From: a virus
Direction: 5' to 3' (one strand)
Virus record (IMG/VR): IMGVR_UViG_3300030107_007800
Location: 20,578 to 84,577 of that record
Length of the DNA stretch: 64,000 nt
Below the pieces are notes generated by a model, which did no database searches, was not told the DNA's origin, and saw only the letters and a list, made by a program, of their open reading frames with translations. Shown one piece after another: positions 17,609-25,806 of the stretch. Made by a program: the position numbers and the translations under genes. Numbering within the stretch: the stretch's first letter is position 1; the number at the start of each line of letters is the position of its first letter.

Positions 17609-18681
17609 TGAATATTTTAGTTACCGCTGCCGGTAGTCCCGGATTCATAAATGTCAATAAGGCTATAAAATCATCTCGTGAATTGTTGGGCAAAGTTGTG
17701 GTCCATGGTTGCGACATAAATAAAGACTCCATAGGTCTTAAAATGATCAGTAATACTTTTGTTGCCCCTCGTGGAGATTCTGAAGAATATGTTTCGTGCA
17801 TTTATAATTATTGCAAAAAAAACAATATTGACTTATTGATACCTTGTGCTGATGAAGAGCTTTTACCGCTTTCAAGATCAAAAAGTATCTTCGACAGTAT
17901 TGGCTGTAATGTATTGGTTTCGGACCCCCCTTCTTTGCAGAAATGCTTAGATAAAGGCAGTTTATATAAGTTTTGCTCCGACAATGATTTGCAGCAGTAC
18001 ATTGTTAAACATCGCGTTTGTAATGATATAGATTCTTTATTGGATTCGTATAAACACTTAAATTCTTTGGGACATAAAGTGTGTGTTAAGCCTTCTAAAA
18101 CGCACGGCAGCCGAGGGTTTAGGTTGATAGAAGATGGCATTTCAAAAAAAGATTTTTTTGATAAAAAACCATCTCCACACGCTATAACACTGGATTCGTT
18201 GTGTGACATTTTAACTAGCGATGGCTCTGACACCTTTCCAGAATTACTAGTAATGGAGTATTTACCGGGGCAAGAATATAGCGTTGATTGTTATAAAAGA
18301 ACGCAAGATTTTCTATGCGTCACCAGAACTAGAGACGCAATAAAAGAAGGCATATGTGTTTCGGGTCAAACAATTGAAAACAAAGAATTGATAAGAGCGG
18401 CAAAAAAAATATATGAAAAAATAGGCTTGCTATACAATGCTAATATCCAATTTAGGTATGACCAGAAGGGAGATGCAAAGTTACTGGAAATAAATCCAAG
18501 ATTTTCGGGCACAATGGAGCACTGTAGAGCATCAGGAATTAATTTTGTAGAGGTAGCAGTGCATAATATTATGCAACTGAAGGAATACGACTATACAGTA
18601 AGATGGGGTGTAAAAATGAATCGTGTCTGGAGTGAGATATTTCAAAGCGGAAATGGCTTTTTTACTCTGGGGGGACTATAA
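17605..18681 (+). CDS. ATP-grasp ligase (carbamoyl-phosphate synthase/PylC-like)
   Basis: This 358-residue protein has an N-terminal Rossmann-like preATP-grasp domain (NILVTAAGSPGF), an ATP-grasp core with VKPSKTHGSRGFRL as the lysine/glycine-rich ATP loop, VMEYLPGQEYSVD, and the metal-binding LEINPRFSGT at the C-terminal end. ATP-grasp enzymes join a carboxylate to an amine or thiol through an acyl-phosphate. In a glycan cluster it might attach an amino acid to a sugar or make a sugar-precursor amide. The gene starts in an ATGA overlap with the previous one and runs directly into the deacetylase-like gene. The substrate is unknown. Confidence 0.82.
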   Translation: MMNILVTAAGSPGFINVNKAIKSSRELLGKVVVHGCDINKDSIGLKMISNTFVAPRGDSEEYVSCIYNYCKKNNIDLLIPCADEELLPLSRSKSIFDSIGCNVLVSDPPSLQKCLDKGSLYKFCSDNDLQQYIVKHRVCNDIDSLLDSYKHLNSLGHKVCVKPSKTHGSRGFRLIEDGISKKDFFDKKPSPHAITLDSLCDILTSDGSDTFPELLVMEYLPGQEYSVDCYKRTQDFLCVTRTRDAIKEGICVSGQTIENKELIRAAKKIYEKIGLLYNANIQFRYDQKGDAKLLEINPRFSGTMEHCRASGINFVEVAVHNIMQLKEYDYTVRWGVKMNRVWSEIFQSGNGFFTLGGL

Positions 18682-19314
18682 ATGACCTCTAATTTTACAA
18701 TAAGTCATTATGAAAAAACGATAAAATCATATATTGATTATGGTTATCTTTTTTGTGAAATGGGAAAGGAAAATAAAAATAGTGACTCACACAAGATTAT
18801 AATGTTTCACGATGTGGATCACGATATATCTTTGTGTAAAAATTTTTTAAACGTTGAAAAGTCTTTAAACATTGGAGCAACATATTTTTTGAGATTGCAT
18901 GCAAGATCTTACAATATGTTGTCTAGACAGTCAAAAGCGATTGCAGAGCATATTTTAGATTCCGGTGGAGACATTGGCTTACATTATGAACCTAGTTTTT
19001 GTCCGCTGGATAAACTTGACTACGCGCAACACATCCAAGAAGAAATGGAAATTCTGTCTACAGCTATAGGCAGGGAGGTGCACCTTTTCAACTTACATGA
19101 GCCAGCCAGAACAGGTGTCGATCTCTCCTCTCTTAACGCAAAACAAAATAGGTGCTACAACTCCAGCTTTTTCAAGGATTATAAGTATTTGTCGGACAGC
19201 AGTTGCAGGTGGAGAGAGGGATGTTTTTCTGAACACTTGGGGAAATGGTCAAAAATTCTTGTTTTAACTCACCCAATTTGGTGGTATAATAATTGCCCTG
19301 CGGAGAACTATTAA
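18682..19314 (+). CDS. Polysaccharide deacetylase-like (NodB-fold) protein
   Basis: This 210-residue protein has FHDVDHD at 42-48, the usual place for the aspartates of the NodB motif 1. GLHYEP with His101 then occupies the position of the metal-binding H-x-x-x-H motif 2, but that motif is reduced to one His plus Glu103. HEPAR later could supply another ligand. Such proteins remove N- or O-acetyl groups from sugars. No signal peptide is seen, so it would act in the cytoplasm on a nucleotide sugar or lipid-linked precursor. ATG 18682 directly follows the ATP-grasp stop. Confidence 0.62.
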   Translation: MTSNFTISHYEKTIKSYIDYGYLFCEMGKENKNSDSHKIIMFHDVDHDISLCKNFLNVEKSLNIGATYFLRLHARSYNMLSRQSKAIAEHILDSGGDIGLHYEPSFCPLDKLDYAQHIQEEMEILSTAIGREVHLFNLHEPARTGVDLSSLNAKQNRCYNSSFFKDYKYLSDSSCRWREGCFSEHLGKWSKILVLTHPIWWYNNCPAENY

Positions 19315-19322
19315 TAAATAAA

Positions 19323-19667
19323 ATGAATTTTAACGAAACGAAAAAGAATACACCTCACGGAAAAATTGCATTGGTAGATATAGATGATACAATTTGTTTT
19401 TATCAAGATAATAGAAAATATGATTTAGCAGAACCAAACTACAAAAATATATCTAAAATTAATAAATTATATGATCAAGGGTGGAAAATAATTTATTGGA
19501 CTTCACGCGGCAGTATTTCTGGAATTGATTACTCGGAGTATACAACTTCGCAATTAGATAAGTGGGGTTGTAAGTATCATGAGCTTATTACTGGGACAAG
19601 CAAAAAGCCAAAACCAGCATTTGACCTAGTGATTGATGATAAGGCAAAAAGAATAGAGGAGTTATAA
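19323..19667 (+). CDS. HAD-superfamily phosphatase-like protein
   Basis: This 114-residue protein contains ALVDIDDTICFY with the HAD nucleophile Asp19 and Asp21, motif II in IYWTSRG, and a C-terminal K-K-P-K and V-I-D-D-K that fit motifs III and IV. It is the size of the small capsule-type HAD proteins without a cap domain. It would remove a phosphate from a sugar or polyol phosphate. I start at ATG 19323, giving MNFNETKK; an upstream start at 19293 would overlap the previous gene by 22 bases and lacks support. Confidence 0.78.
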   Translation: MNFNETKKNTPHGKIALVDIDDTICFYQDNRKYDLAEPNYKNISKINKLYDQGWKIIYWTSRGSISGIDYSEYTTSQLDKWGCKYHELITGTSKKPKPAFDLVIDDKAKRIEEL

Positions 19668-19670
19668 GCT

Positions 19671-20678
19671 ATGACTAAAGTCGCCATAATAGGCTGTGGA
19701 GCGATCCTTCGCAGACATATTGAAGCAATAGAAAAAAATAAAAATTTTACCCTATCTTGTTTGTGCGACACTGATTCAAACATCATAAAAGATGTTCAAA
19801 AAAAATATCAAGTTAAAGGATATACAGACTATAAAGAAATGATCGCTAACGAGGATATAGATTTAGTCGCCATAGCAACACCAAATTCGCTGCACGTTGA
19901 ACAAGCAATTTATTGCTTAAAAAACAACAAAGACGTGTTAATAGAAAAACCAGTTTCTTTAGATCCCCAAGGTGTACTGGAGATTGAAAAAGTTGCAAAG
20001 CAAAACAAAAGAAATGCTTATTGCGTCCTTCAGGTACGACTAAATCCCTCTGTGCAAGTTTTTAGAAATGCAATTGACAAAGGTTTACTTGGCACCATAC
20101 GTGGAGTTAGCCTAATTCAAAGGTGGCAACGCCCTGTAGAATACTTTACTGGCTGGAGAGCGATACCTAGCATCGGAGGGGGAACTTTATATGAATGTGG
20201 TATCCACTATATTGATATTATGGGATATATTTTAGGCACCCCAAAGGTAGTAAAATCATCTGTATATAAAACAAAGCACAGACACTGTGAAATAGAAGAT
20301 ACGATTTACTCTTTGTTAGATTATGGAGATTTTGGTGGCACTCTAGAGGTTACTATTTCTGCTGAACCATTTAATTTAGAGTGTTCTTTGTCTGTTCTCG
20401 GGTCTAATGGGTATGTTAAGTTGGGCGGAAAAGCTATGAATGTAATCGAGACATACAATTTTTTAAGCAATGGGTGTAGAATTGAATTTGAAAATATGTT
20501 ACAATCTTCGAAGATAGACAATAAACCAAATTCATATGGATCATACGCCGGGTCGTGTCCTAACCATACTGAATTATATGAAAATTTGTCTAAATTTACG
20601 ATAGAAAAATCTTATCCATCTTTAAAGTTAATTGATGATATATATAAAAAATCAAATTTAGATGTAAGGTATTACTAA
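19671..20678 (+). CDS. Gfo/Idh/MocA-family oxidoreductase
   Basis: This 335-residue protein has an N-terminal NAD(P)-binding Rossmann domain (VAIIGCGAILRRH), the family's E-K-P motif (LIEKPVSLDP) and a C-terminal substrate-binding domain with G-G-G-T-L-Y-E-C-G-I-H-Y-I-D containing the conserved histidine. Members oxidise or reduce sugar rings, for example at C3 of UDP-HexNAcA (WlbA) or a 3-keto group of a deoxysugar. A second member lies at 22903, so two separate redox steps are probable. It overlaps the formyltransferase gene by one base. Confidence 0.87.
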   Translation: MTKVAIIGCGAILRRHIEAIEKNKNFTLSCLCDTDSNIIKDVQKKYQVKGYTDYKEMIANEDIDLVAIATPNSLHVEQAIYCLKNNKDVLIEKPVSLDPQGVLEIEKVAKQNKRNAYCVLQVRLNPSVQVFRNAIDKGLLGTIRGVSLIQRWQRPVEYFTGWRAIPSIGGGTLYECGIHYIDIMGYILGTPKVVKSSVYKTKHRHCEIEDTIYSLLDYGDFGGTLEVTISAEPFNLECSLSVLGSNGYVKLGGKAMNVIETYNFLSNGCRIEFENMLQSSKIDNKPNSYGSYAGSCPNHTELYENLSKFTIEKSYPSLKLIDDIYKKSNLDVRYY

Positions 20679-21379
20679 TGAAAATCGGGATTTTTGCATA
20701 TAATTTTTCTCACTGGAAAACACAACAAGGGATTACTAATTTGGCAATTTCAGGGGTAAAGCCTGAAGTTATATTTGCAGCGGATCGCGTAAATCTCAAT
20801 TTTTATAAATCTAAAATTAGAACCAGCCCAAAAGATTTACATCTTGTTCACCCTAAAGATATAGCTAGCCACTATAAAATAGATTATAAAATTGTCACTC
20901 ATAATTCTGAAGAAGTTTATAACATTACGAAAGAAAGGGGTTTGGATTTGGGGATAATTCTGGGAGCAAGAATACTAAAGCCAATAGCTTTTAGGGGCTT
21001 TAAAAAGGGCGTCTTAAACATGCATCCCGGAATATTGCCTGAAAATAGAGGTCTCGACACAATTAAGTGGGCTATTATTAAGAATATGCCTCAAGGCGTT
21101 ACGACTCATTTAATTAATGAAAAAATAGATAGGGGCTTGTTGGTTGAAAAAGAATTAATTAAAGTTTATAAAGACGACACACTTTTAGACCTTCAAATTA
21201 GAATACAAAATTTGGAACAAAAATTAATGTTAAGTTCTATAAAAATTTTGAATGAAAAGAGTAGCACAAATGGTCTTAAAAATATTCTTGAGGGATCATA
21301 TAATAAATCAATGTCTCCTGATATTGAAAGGGAGTTGTTTCATAAATTTGGCAAATATAAGGAAAAGTTTGGTATATGA
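20678..21379 (+). CDS. Formyltransferase-fold protein (folate-dependent)
   Basis: This 233-residue protein has the GAR/Met-tRNA formyltransferase core: Asn114 and His116 in LNMHPGILPENRG, and Asp151 in EKIDRGLL. These are the Asn-His-Asp catalytic triad, with a spacing one residue shorter between His and Asp than in ArnA. The N-terminal about 75 residues (SHWKTQQGI) are not typical and may be a substrate-specific part. It would transfer a formyl group from 10-formyltetrahydrofolate to an amino-sugar. It differs clearly from the second formyltransferase in the block at 22269, so they likely act on different substrates or positions. Confidence 0.77.
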   Translation: MKIGIFAYNFSHWKTQQGITNLAISGVKPEVIFAADRVNLNFYKSKIRTSPKDLHLVHPKDIASHYKIDYKIVTHNSEEVYNITKERGLDLGIILGARILKPIAFRGFKKGVLNMHPGILPENRGLDTIKWAIIKNMPQGVTTHLINEKIDRGLLVEKELIKVYKDDTLLDLQIRIQNLEQKLMLSSIKILNEKSSTNGLKNILEGSYNKSMSPDIERELFHKFGKYKEKFGI

Positions 21380-22272
21380 AACTGATACAAATTAACGAAT
21401 ATTTAAAACTCCACGATGGTGAGAAGATCATCTACTGCAAACACTCTCCAGAGTACCCCGGCAACTATGAATATGTTTGCAAAGAAGTTATTCCATATAA
21501 AAAACACGATGTTGTGTTGATTGTTGCCGGAAGTGATTGTTGTATGTACAATCAGCATCTTGATATATTACCAAAAAACGTTAAAAAGGCATTCTTTTCA
21601 AATTGCCATATTGATAAAGATTTGTGGGGTGATATTATTGTGCCAATTCCTTTGGGCATTGAAATATCGGAGACAATAAACAAGGGAGCATACTCATATT
21701 GTCAAGGTTTTCCAGAAGGAGCCGAGAAAAAATCCACCCTATCAACCTTTCCAACCGGGGAACCATCTAAGTTTATTTACGCCAATTTTAGATTATGGAC
21801 TAACTTTTTTCACAGAAATCAGGTCAAACAAATGGCTTTAATTCAGCCACATATAACTTGGTGTGCCCCCCACGGTAGCAGTGAAGAGACTTCAGACAAT
21901 CCACGCCCTGTGGACTCTGAACGATTTGCTGCTGGTATTCCGTATAGCAAATACGTCGAAGAAATCCTAGATCATGAAGCTGTTTTGTGCCCCCAAGGCA
22001 ATGACAGTGGTGACAATCTTAGGATATATGAATCTCTTTATCTTTCCAGAGTTCCATTAACTTTTAATGCAAAAATGCACGAAAACTTACATCATATGTT
22101 CCCAACCGTGCTCATAGAAAATTTATCTGAATTGTTTTGTGAAAATAAAAATGATTTGCAAAAGAGAATTAATGATGCTAAGAAAAAGATGAAACATAGC
22201 CATGGCAACGGAAAATATCTTGATTTTAATTATTGGCAAGATATGATATTGAGAGAGGCAAATAAAATATGA
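21376..22272 (+). CDS. Probable glycosyltransferase, exostosin-like C-terminal lobe
   Basis: This 298-residue protein has a C-terminal stretch CPQGNDSGDNLRIYESLYLSR in which G-x-D-x-x-R-x-Y-E-x-L fits the donor-binding region of exostosin/GT47-like and related capsule transferases, where R and E contact the nucleotide-sugar. The N-terminal lobe includes VLIVAGSDC. It overlaps the neighbours by 4 bases on each side and sits between two formyltransferases. The family name is tentative. Confidence 0.62.
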   Translation: MKLIQINEYLKLHDGEKIIYCKHSPEYPGNYEYVCKEVIPYKKHDVVLIVAGSDCCMYNQHLDILPKNVKKAFFSNCHIDKDLWGDIIVPIPLGIEISETINKGAYSYCQGFPEGAEKKSTLSTFPTGEPSKFIYANFRLWTNFFHRNQVKQMALIQPHITWCAPHGSSEETSDNPRPVDSERFAAGIPYSKYVEEILDHEAVLCPQGNDSGDNLRIYESLYLSRVPLTFNAKMHENLHHMFPTVLIENLSELFCENKNDLQKRINDAKKKMKHSHGNGKYLDFNYWQDMILREANKI

Positions 22273-22901
22273 AAAAAGTAGTTGTTTTAGGCAAGGGATC
22301 CCTGTGCGTAAAGATATGTGAATGGTTTTTGAAATCAAAGGAATATGAATTGTCCTGTGTAGTTCCGGTATTGCCAGAGCCATCTTGGACAGATTCTTTG
22401 AGTGAGTGGGCAAAATTAAAAAATATAAAAATTATAACATCAGGCAATTACAGAGATTTGGACTTTGCTCCAGACCTAGCTATGTCTGTGTTTTATGATA
22501 AGATATTTAAAAAAGACTTTATAGACTCTTGTGGAAAAATTATAAATTTACACAACTCGCCTTTGCCAAGATATAGGGGCGTCTCTCCAATTAACTGGGC
22601 TTTGAAAAATAACGAAAAAGAACACGGTGTTACAATACACGAGATAACGCCCGGAATAGATGATGGTCCGATTATTGGACAAATAAAATATAGCATATAT
22701 CCCGATATTGATGAGGTAAAAGATGTGTATCTAAGGGCTTTAAATTATGGGTATGTTTTATTCGAGCAAACCGCGCCACTGTTTGGCAAAATAGTCCCCA
22801 GACTACAAGATGATAGCGAATCTCTTTATTATGATTCAACAAAAAATGTTTTTTTGGGCGACAGAAGGTACTTTACTAAATCAGAAAATGGAGCTAGATA
22901 A
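22269..22901 (+). CDS. Sugar N-formyltransferase (ArnA/WlaRD-like)
   Basis: This 210-residue formyltransferase carries the full triad: Asn93, His95 (NLHNSPLPRYRG) and Asp131 (GIDDGPI). The spacing 93-95-131 equals the 102-104-140 spacing of ArnA. It would formylate the amino group of an NDP-amino-deoxyhexose using 10-formyltetrahydrofolate. At 210 residues it contains the catalytic domain but lacks most of the C-terminal domain of Met-tRNA formyltransferase. A PLP-dependent aminotransferase gene (23747) able to make its substrate lies 0.8 kb downstream, so an N-formyl sugar is likely. Confidence 0.82.
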   Translation: MKKVVVLGKGSLCVKICEWFLKSKEYELSCVVPVLPEPSWTDSLSEWAKLKNIKIITSGNYRDLDFAPDLAMSVFYDKIFKKDFIDSCGKIINLHNSPLPRYRGVSPINWALKNNEKEHGVTIHEITPGIDDGPIIGQIKYSIYPDIDEVKDVYLRALNYGYVLFEQTAPLFGKIVPRLQDDSESLYYDSTKNVFLGDRRYFTKSENGAR

Positions 22902-22902
22902 T

Positions 22903-23763
22903 ATGAAAATAGGTATAGTTGGTCTTGGGTATTGGGGAAAAATATTACTAAAAAATTTAGTTGATCTTGGATACAAGGACATAACAATATGTGAAAAGCA
23001 AAAAATTGATTGGAGCCAAATAGGGGGAACTAAATATAGAATAGTGCAGTCTTACAAAGATTTAAAATGTGATTTTGTGTTTATCGTAACTCCTCCAAAA
23101 ACTCATTATGAAATATGTAAACATTTTTTATCAAAAGGGGTGAATGTTTTTTGTGAAAAGCCATTGACGCTCTGTGAGAAATCATCATCCGAGTTATATT
23201 TAGAGGCAGAAAAATCTGGGGCAAAGCTGTTTGTTGATTGGATATTTATTTATAATCCTTGTGTTGAGGCGTTAAAAGAAATTATTAAAAAAAGAGGAAA
23301 GCCAAAAAACATAATAGCCAATCGACTGAATTATGGTCCTGAGAGGACTGATGTATCTGCTCGATGGGATTTATCTAGCCATGATATATCTATAGCGTCT
23401 TATCTGCTGGAGGAATATCCTGCCGATATTAAGTGGGTTGATTTTAAAAGAAATATTAATTCTTTACAAAATGACAGTGTTGTTGGTATAATATCCTTTG
23501 AAAAAACAAACCTACAGGTAAATGCGAGTTGGGAATTTGGCAAAAAAGATAGGATGTATACCTTAGAATTTGATGATGGTTTTGTTTATTGGGATGATAA
23601 TGAAAAGACCGTGATTGATGGCTTTGACAATGTTCAGGTACCCGAACACTCACCATTACACACCAGTATAAGCCAGTTTATCAGCGGCAAGTTTAATAAG
23701 CGACAGCAAAAAAAGATAACTTTAGACACAATAAGGATTTTAGAGAATGAAAGTAAAATTTAA
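22903..23763 (+). CDS. Gfo/Idh/MocA-family oxidoreductase
   Basis: I chose ATG 22903, giving MKIGIVGLGYWGK, the Rossmann start of this family; earlier in-frame starts would extend into the preceding gene. The 286-residue product has the E-K-P motif in FCEKPLTLCEKS and a C-terminal domain with RWDLSSHDISI carrying the catalytic-region histidine. It probably oxidises or reduces an NDP-sugar. It ends 17 bases inside the aminotransferase gene, a coupling that suggests the keto-sugar it makes may be aminated next. Confidence 0.84.
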   Translation: MKIGIVGLGYWGKILLKNLVDLGYKDITICEKQKIDWSQIGGTKYRIVQSYKDLKCDFVFIVTPPKTHYEICKHFLSKGVNVFCEKPLTLCEKSSSELYLEAEKSGAKLFVDWIFIYNPCVEALKEIIKKRGKPKNIIANRLNYGPERTDVSARWDLSSHDISIASYLLEEYPADIKWVDFKRNINSLQNDSVVGIISFEKTNLQVNASWEFGKKDRMYTLEFDDGFVYWDDNEKTVIDGFDNVQVPEHSPLHTSISQFISGKFNKRQQKKITLDTIRILENESKI

Positions 23764-24883
23764 TGATTTAAACGCACAATGGCAAGTTATTAAAGAAGAG
23801 AGCACAAAAGGTATCGATAGGCTTTTTGAGCGTTCGAATTTTATTTTAGGAGAGGAAGTAAGCCAGTTTGAAGATAGCTTTGCTAAATACGTGGGGTGCA
23901 AATACGCTGTTGGTGTATCGAATGGAACAGACGCCCTAAAATTGTCAGCCCAAGCATTAAATCTTAACAAGCAAGGTATAACTGATGGATCAAAAAGCTG
24001 TTTTGTGATACCAGCGCTAACTTTTGTTGCCACACTGGGGGGCATAGAGCAGGCTTACCCAAACGCTTGGTGCGAACTCATTGATTGTGATGAAAACTTT
24101 CAAATGGACGTAGGCATTCTGGAAACCTTCGTAGCTAACAATAGGGCACTCTATGATGATATGGTTATTGTCCCTGTGCATTTGTATGGTTACTCCTGTG
24201 ATATGACTGCTATATGCAAAATCGCTAAAGATTGGGGGTGCAAAATATTAGAAGACTCCTCTCAGGCTCACGGCACAAAACACGCTGGACAAGTTGTTGG
24301 ATCTTTTGGAGATATTTCAGCTTTTTCTTTGTACCCCGGAAAGAACCTTGGTGCGGCAGGAGATGCGGGAATTATAACCACTAATGACGAAGAGCTATAC
24401 AAAAGGCTTTTAAAGTTAAGGAATTTAGGATCTGTAGAGAAGCACGTCCATGATATCAGGGGCGGTAATCATAGGTTAGACACTATTCAGGCAATTATAC
24501 TTAATGAAAAAATTAAACACATTGAAGAGTGGAACCAAAACAGAAGAGATGTGGTGGGCAAATATGAAAAATTAATTAACAATCCTTTGATAAAACTGCC
24601 ATCAACGCCGGATAATTGCCTGCCAACGCATCACGTATATCCGGTTATAGTAGAAGATAGAGAGCATTTTATTTCATTTTTGCAATCAAAAAATATTGAT
24701 TGGGGAATACACTACAAAATATGCATAGAAGAGATGGAGCCGTATATTCACATAGTTGACGAGCCAAATGAGAAGGCTATAAAAAATGCACAACATATGG
24801 TTAGTTTGCCCATCCATCCTTTTATGACTGAAAGTGAGGTGCAATATCTATGCGATTCGCTAAATGAATATGATGGGAAATAA
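23747..24883 (+). CDS. DegT/DnrJ/EryC1 PLP-dependent sugar aminotransferase
   Basis: This 378-residue protein carries the PLP-binding lysine Lys199 in SLYPGKNLGAAGDAG. The P-G-K-N-L-G-A form is seen in 3-aminotransferases such as FdtB, QdtB and WbpE. DALKLSAQAL near the N terminus and LEDSSQAHGT (Asp for the pyridine nitrogen) complete the PLP site. It converts an NDP-3-keto or 4-keto-6-deoxysugar to an amino-deoxysugar with glutamate as donor. The RmlB-like dehydratase supplies keto-sugar and the formyltransferase would follow. No FdtA-type 3,4-ketoisomerase is visible; one of the Gfo/Idh/MocA enzymes may provide the 3-keto form instead. Confidence 0.88.
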   Translation: MKVKFNDLNAQWQVIKEESTKGIDRLFERSNFILGEEVSQFEDSFAKYVGCKYAVGVSNGTDALKLSAQALNLNKQGITDGSKSCFVIPALTFVATLGGIEQAYPNAWCELIDCDENFQMDVGILETFVANNRALYDDMVIVPVHLYGYSCDMTAICKIAKDWGCKILEDSSQAHGTKHAGQVVGSFGDISAFSLYPGKNLGAAGDAGIITTNDEELYKRLLKLRNLGSVEKHVHDIRGGNHRLDTIQAIILNEKIKHIEEWNQNRRDVVGKYEKLINNPLIKLPSTPDNCLPTHHVYPVIVEDREHFISFLQSKNIDWGIHYKICIEEMEPYIHIVDEPNEKAIKNAQHMVSLPIHPFMTESEVQYLCDSLNEYDGK

Positions 24884-24888
24884 TATTG

Positions 24889-25806
24889 ATGAATGAAGAA
24901 GTGTTTATAATTACGGGCGGAACCGGTATGGTGGGCTCTGCTTTTAAAAATATATTACCACACGCAGAGTATATAACAAGGGAAAAGTTTCATAACTTAA
25001 ACTACAGCATAGCAGAAAAATCTGTAATACATCTTGCGGCTAGAGTGGGTGGCGTGAAGGCGAATATGGATTATATGTCCGATTTTTTTCAAGAAAATTC
25101 TACTATAAATAAAACGATATTAGACTATGCACACAAAGGCGGGGCGAAAAAAGTTGTTTCACTTTTATCAACTTGTGTTTATCCGGACTTCCCATATGTA
25201 AATTATCCACTGACAGAAGAACAACTACATTTGGGACCGCCACACGATTCAAATTATGGGTATGCATATGCAAAAAGAATGGTCGATGTTATGTCTAGGG
25301 CATATCGCCAGCAATATGGTTGCAATTTTATAACAGCTATACCCAACAATCTTTATGGAGAAAATGATAATTTTGATTTAGAAAACAGTCATGTAATACC
25401 AGCTTTGATAAGAAAAGTTTGGGAGGCAAAAATAAATAATCAAAAATACATTCAATGTTGGGGAGATGGAAAGCCGCTAAGGGAATTCACGTATTCAGAA
25501 GATGTGGCAAAAATATTGATTTTTCTCCTAAACCATTACGAAGATCCAGACCCCATAAACATCGGCAACACTGAAGAATATTCAATAAAGCAAGTGGTTG
25601 AGATTATATGTGATTTATTAGAATACAAAGGAGACGTTGTGTGGCAATTGGATAAACCATCGGGTCAATTTAGAAAGCCAAGCAGCAACCAAAAACTTCT
25701 TGATTTGGGTTGGAAAAAGAAAGATTACACATCTTTAGAAGAAGGCTTAAAAAAAACTTGTGAATGGTTTAAAATAAATTATCCTAACGTTAGAGGTGTT
25801 AAGTGA
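24889..25806 (+). CDS. fcl: GDP-L-fucose synthase-like epimerase/reductase
   Basis: This 305-residue extended SDR has [38 protein letters not shown] (Tyr125, Lys129), [20 protein letters not shown] and [12 protein letters not shown]. These are the defining signature blocks of GDP-fucose synthase, which epimerises and reduces GDP-4-keto-6-deoxymannose. I start at ATG 24889; a TTG one codon upstream is possible. It lies directly before gmd, which makes its substrate, with a 4-base overlap. The Gmd/Fcl pair would give GDP-L-fucose, provided GDP-mannose comes from the host. ColC-type epimerases are close relatives and cannot be excluded. Confidence 0.88.
   Translation: MNEEVFIITGGTGMVGSAFKNILPHAEYITREKFHNLNYSIAEKSVIHLAARVGGVKANMDYMSDFFQENSTINKTILDYAHKGGAKKVVSLLSTCVYPDFPYVNYPLTEEQLHLGPPHDSNYGYAYAKRMVDVMSRAYRQQYGCNFITAIPNNLYGENDNFDLENSHVIPALIRKVWEAKINNQKYIQCWGDGKPLREFTYSEDVAKILIFLLNHYEDPDPINIGNTEEYSIKQVVEIICDLLEYKGDVVWQLDKPSGQFRKPSSNQKLLDLGWKKKDYTSLEEGLKKTCEWFKINYPNVRGVK

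Noticed and set aside
22810-22902. Longer N terminus for the second Gfo/Idh/MocA gene
   Set aside because: The extension overlaps the formyltransferase gene and precedes the typical Rossmann start; ATG 22903 is preferred.
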